A stretch of 64,000 nt of DNA, taken from positions 429,541 through 493,540 of the forward strand of contig CAJNOJ010000051.1 of assembly GCA_905250025.1 (NCBI GenBank). The letters run 5' to 3'. The notes beneath the pieces were generated by a model. The model searched no databases. It was not told the DNA's origin and was given only the letters and a program-made list of their open reading frames with translations. Shown piece by piece: positions 62,985 through 64,000 of the stretch. Each line of letters begins with the position of its first letter. The first letter of the stretch is position 1. Made by a program: the position numbers and the translations under genes. The DNA comes from Adineta ricciae (taxonomy: Eukaryota; Rotifera; Eurotatoria; Adinetida; Adinetidae).

Positions 62985-64000
62985 ATGTTTAAAATCAAAA
63001 GAAAATCTCAACCACCTACAACAGCACCATCATCGAGCAGTGTTAGTCGCACAACTTTACTTGTTTCTTCGCCTTCTGCTTGCTCTACACGGCATCACCA
63101 GAAGAATGTTTCACTATCATCATCCAACTCTGTCTCACCACAATATAGTACCTATCAAAAAGTCTCTCGTCAACGACGCGCTGACGAAATTCTCTCGAAT
63201 ACACGATCCACTCGTCCCAAACAATTTCTCGGTTATTTCCGTTGTTGCTGCTATCATTTATGTTCATGTACATGTGAATGTTCTATTCCATCGAATACGC
63301 TGGCAAATGGCAATACTTCGTCAACATTTACTAGACAAAATTGTGCGAGTACATCGTCGATTAGTTCCACTTACTATCGTCGTTAAAAAATTGAACATCT
63401 TTATTGATTTTCTTCTATCCACAGACCACTTGCGTGGTTGTTTCGTCGAACGATGCTTCCTCGAAAGAAAACCAAAGCAAATCTTCCTATCTAAATTGAC
63501 ATTATTTGTTCTTCTTCTATCATCCTTATTTCCCTTGACATTTGCTACTACATTACCACCGTCATCCGCACAAATCACAACTGTTAACCGTGATTTCTAT
63601 GTCTTCGCAGGTTTTCCTCTCAATTCATCATCACTTGCGTTCTCACTTGCACGCAAACCTCAATGGCATGCAGGATGTTGTATACGTTCAAATAAAACCT
63701 TATCTGTTTGTAATGCCTCATTAAACTCCACGTTTAACGATATCCTAGCAGATAACTTCAACGACAACTTCTATTCGATCGATTTTCTCAATGACCAAAA
63801 GTTATTCTGTCAACGATACAATACTTTTCGGAGTTTAACATCCAAACAATTAGCTGTATTCACGTACTCGATTGTCGTCATTGGCATTATCCTCAATACA
63901 TTTGTTTTCCTTGTCCTAATGTGTGGTTCATTAAGACGATCAACATCATTTGCATTATTCCTAGCATTGACATGTTTTGATTTGCTAAGTCTAGCGTCAA
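62985..64000 (+). CDS. Rhodopsin-class GPCR, copy 2, cut by the window end
   Basis: Starts with the same ATG as copy 1 and keeps the exon-1 frame and the splice acceptor (ATCCACAG) before the signal-like helix. Differences in exon 1 are almost all silent in this frame. The sequence ends in the helix 2 region, so five helices and the tail lie outside the window. Confidence 0.82.

Larger units (their letters stand above)
51485..64000. repeat. Large direct repeat, copy 2 (continues past the window)
   Basis: Collinear with 31849-44365 without rearrangement. It starts mid-exon in the FGD gene right after the N and is still homologous at the last base, so its true right end is unknown. Coding frames of NELF-B, MAX and SMG9 are all preserved, and the differences I checked in exons are mostly synonymous. 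Confidence 0.95.

Noticed and set aside
31849-64000. Reading the 12.5-kb repeat as an ancient whole-genome duplicate (ohnologue) pair
   Set aside because: Divergence is far too low and even introns and intergenic DNA align almost completely; bdelloid ohnologues are reported to be much more diverged.

Overview
This is eukaryotic nuclear DNA from an invertebrate animal. It is AT-rich, its spliced genes have mostly 45-60 bp GT-AG introns, genes are often only 50-600 bp apart, and no transposon is recognisable. Gene density, intron size and two near-identical copies of one region on the same scaffold fit a bdelloid rotifer such as Adineta. That is an inference, not a proof. Exon boundaries below were worked out by hand from splice sites, reading phase and remembered family similarity. 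Every complete model given a protein length sums to a multiple of three.

Layout. 1-10.4 kb (+ strand): 3' part of MCM6 (replicative helicase), XRCC6/Ku70 (end joining), purine nucleoside phosphorylase, and an anoctamin-8-like membrane protein. 10.5-17 kb (- strand): a 758-aa coiled-coil protein, an Mpo1/DUF962 membrane protein, and an RNF216/Triad3-like RBR ubiquitin ligase whose 903-bp intron holds a complete same-strand gene with a lipocalin-like start. 17-20.8 kb is gene-poor. 20.8-30.1 kb: a poorly resolved gene with a Cys/His module near its C-terminus, a PAWR/Par-4 orthologue, a CFAP97-domain protein, and a protein with an EF-hand at each end. 30.3-45.9 kb: an FGD-type RhoGEF, NELF-B, MAX, SMG9 and a rhodopsin-class GPCR. 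45.9-51.5 kb is mostly non-coding with one small unknown gene.

The main structural feature is a direct repeat. Bases 31,849-44,365 recur at about 51,486-64,000 with roughly 2-9% divergence, low in exons and higher between genes. The second copy starts immediately after the only N in the window (51,484). The 154 bp before the N are themselves an echo of 50,598-50,749. The second copy therefore carries a truncated FGD gene, intact NELF-B, MAX and SMG9, and the start of the GPCR, which runs off the window. The arrangement is either a real tandem duplication or, more likely in my view, two haplotypes placed on one scaffold.

The two copies act as a built-in comparison. They support the GPCR reading frame, argue against one upstream SMG9 start, and point to an unexplained conserved island near 42.0-42.5 kb. 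I did not find a clearly new multi-gene system. The best leads are the repeat junction, the nested gene, a 5-nt microexon in PNP, the conserved island and the double EF-hand protein.
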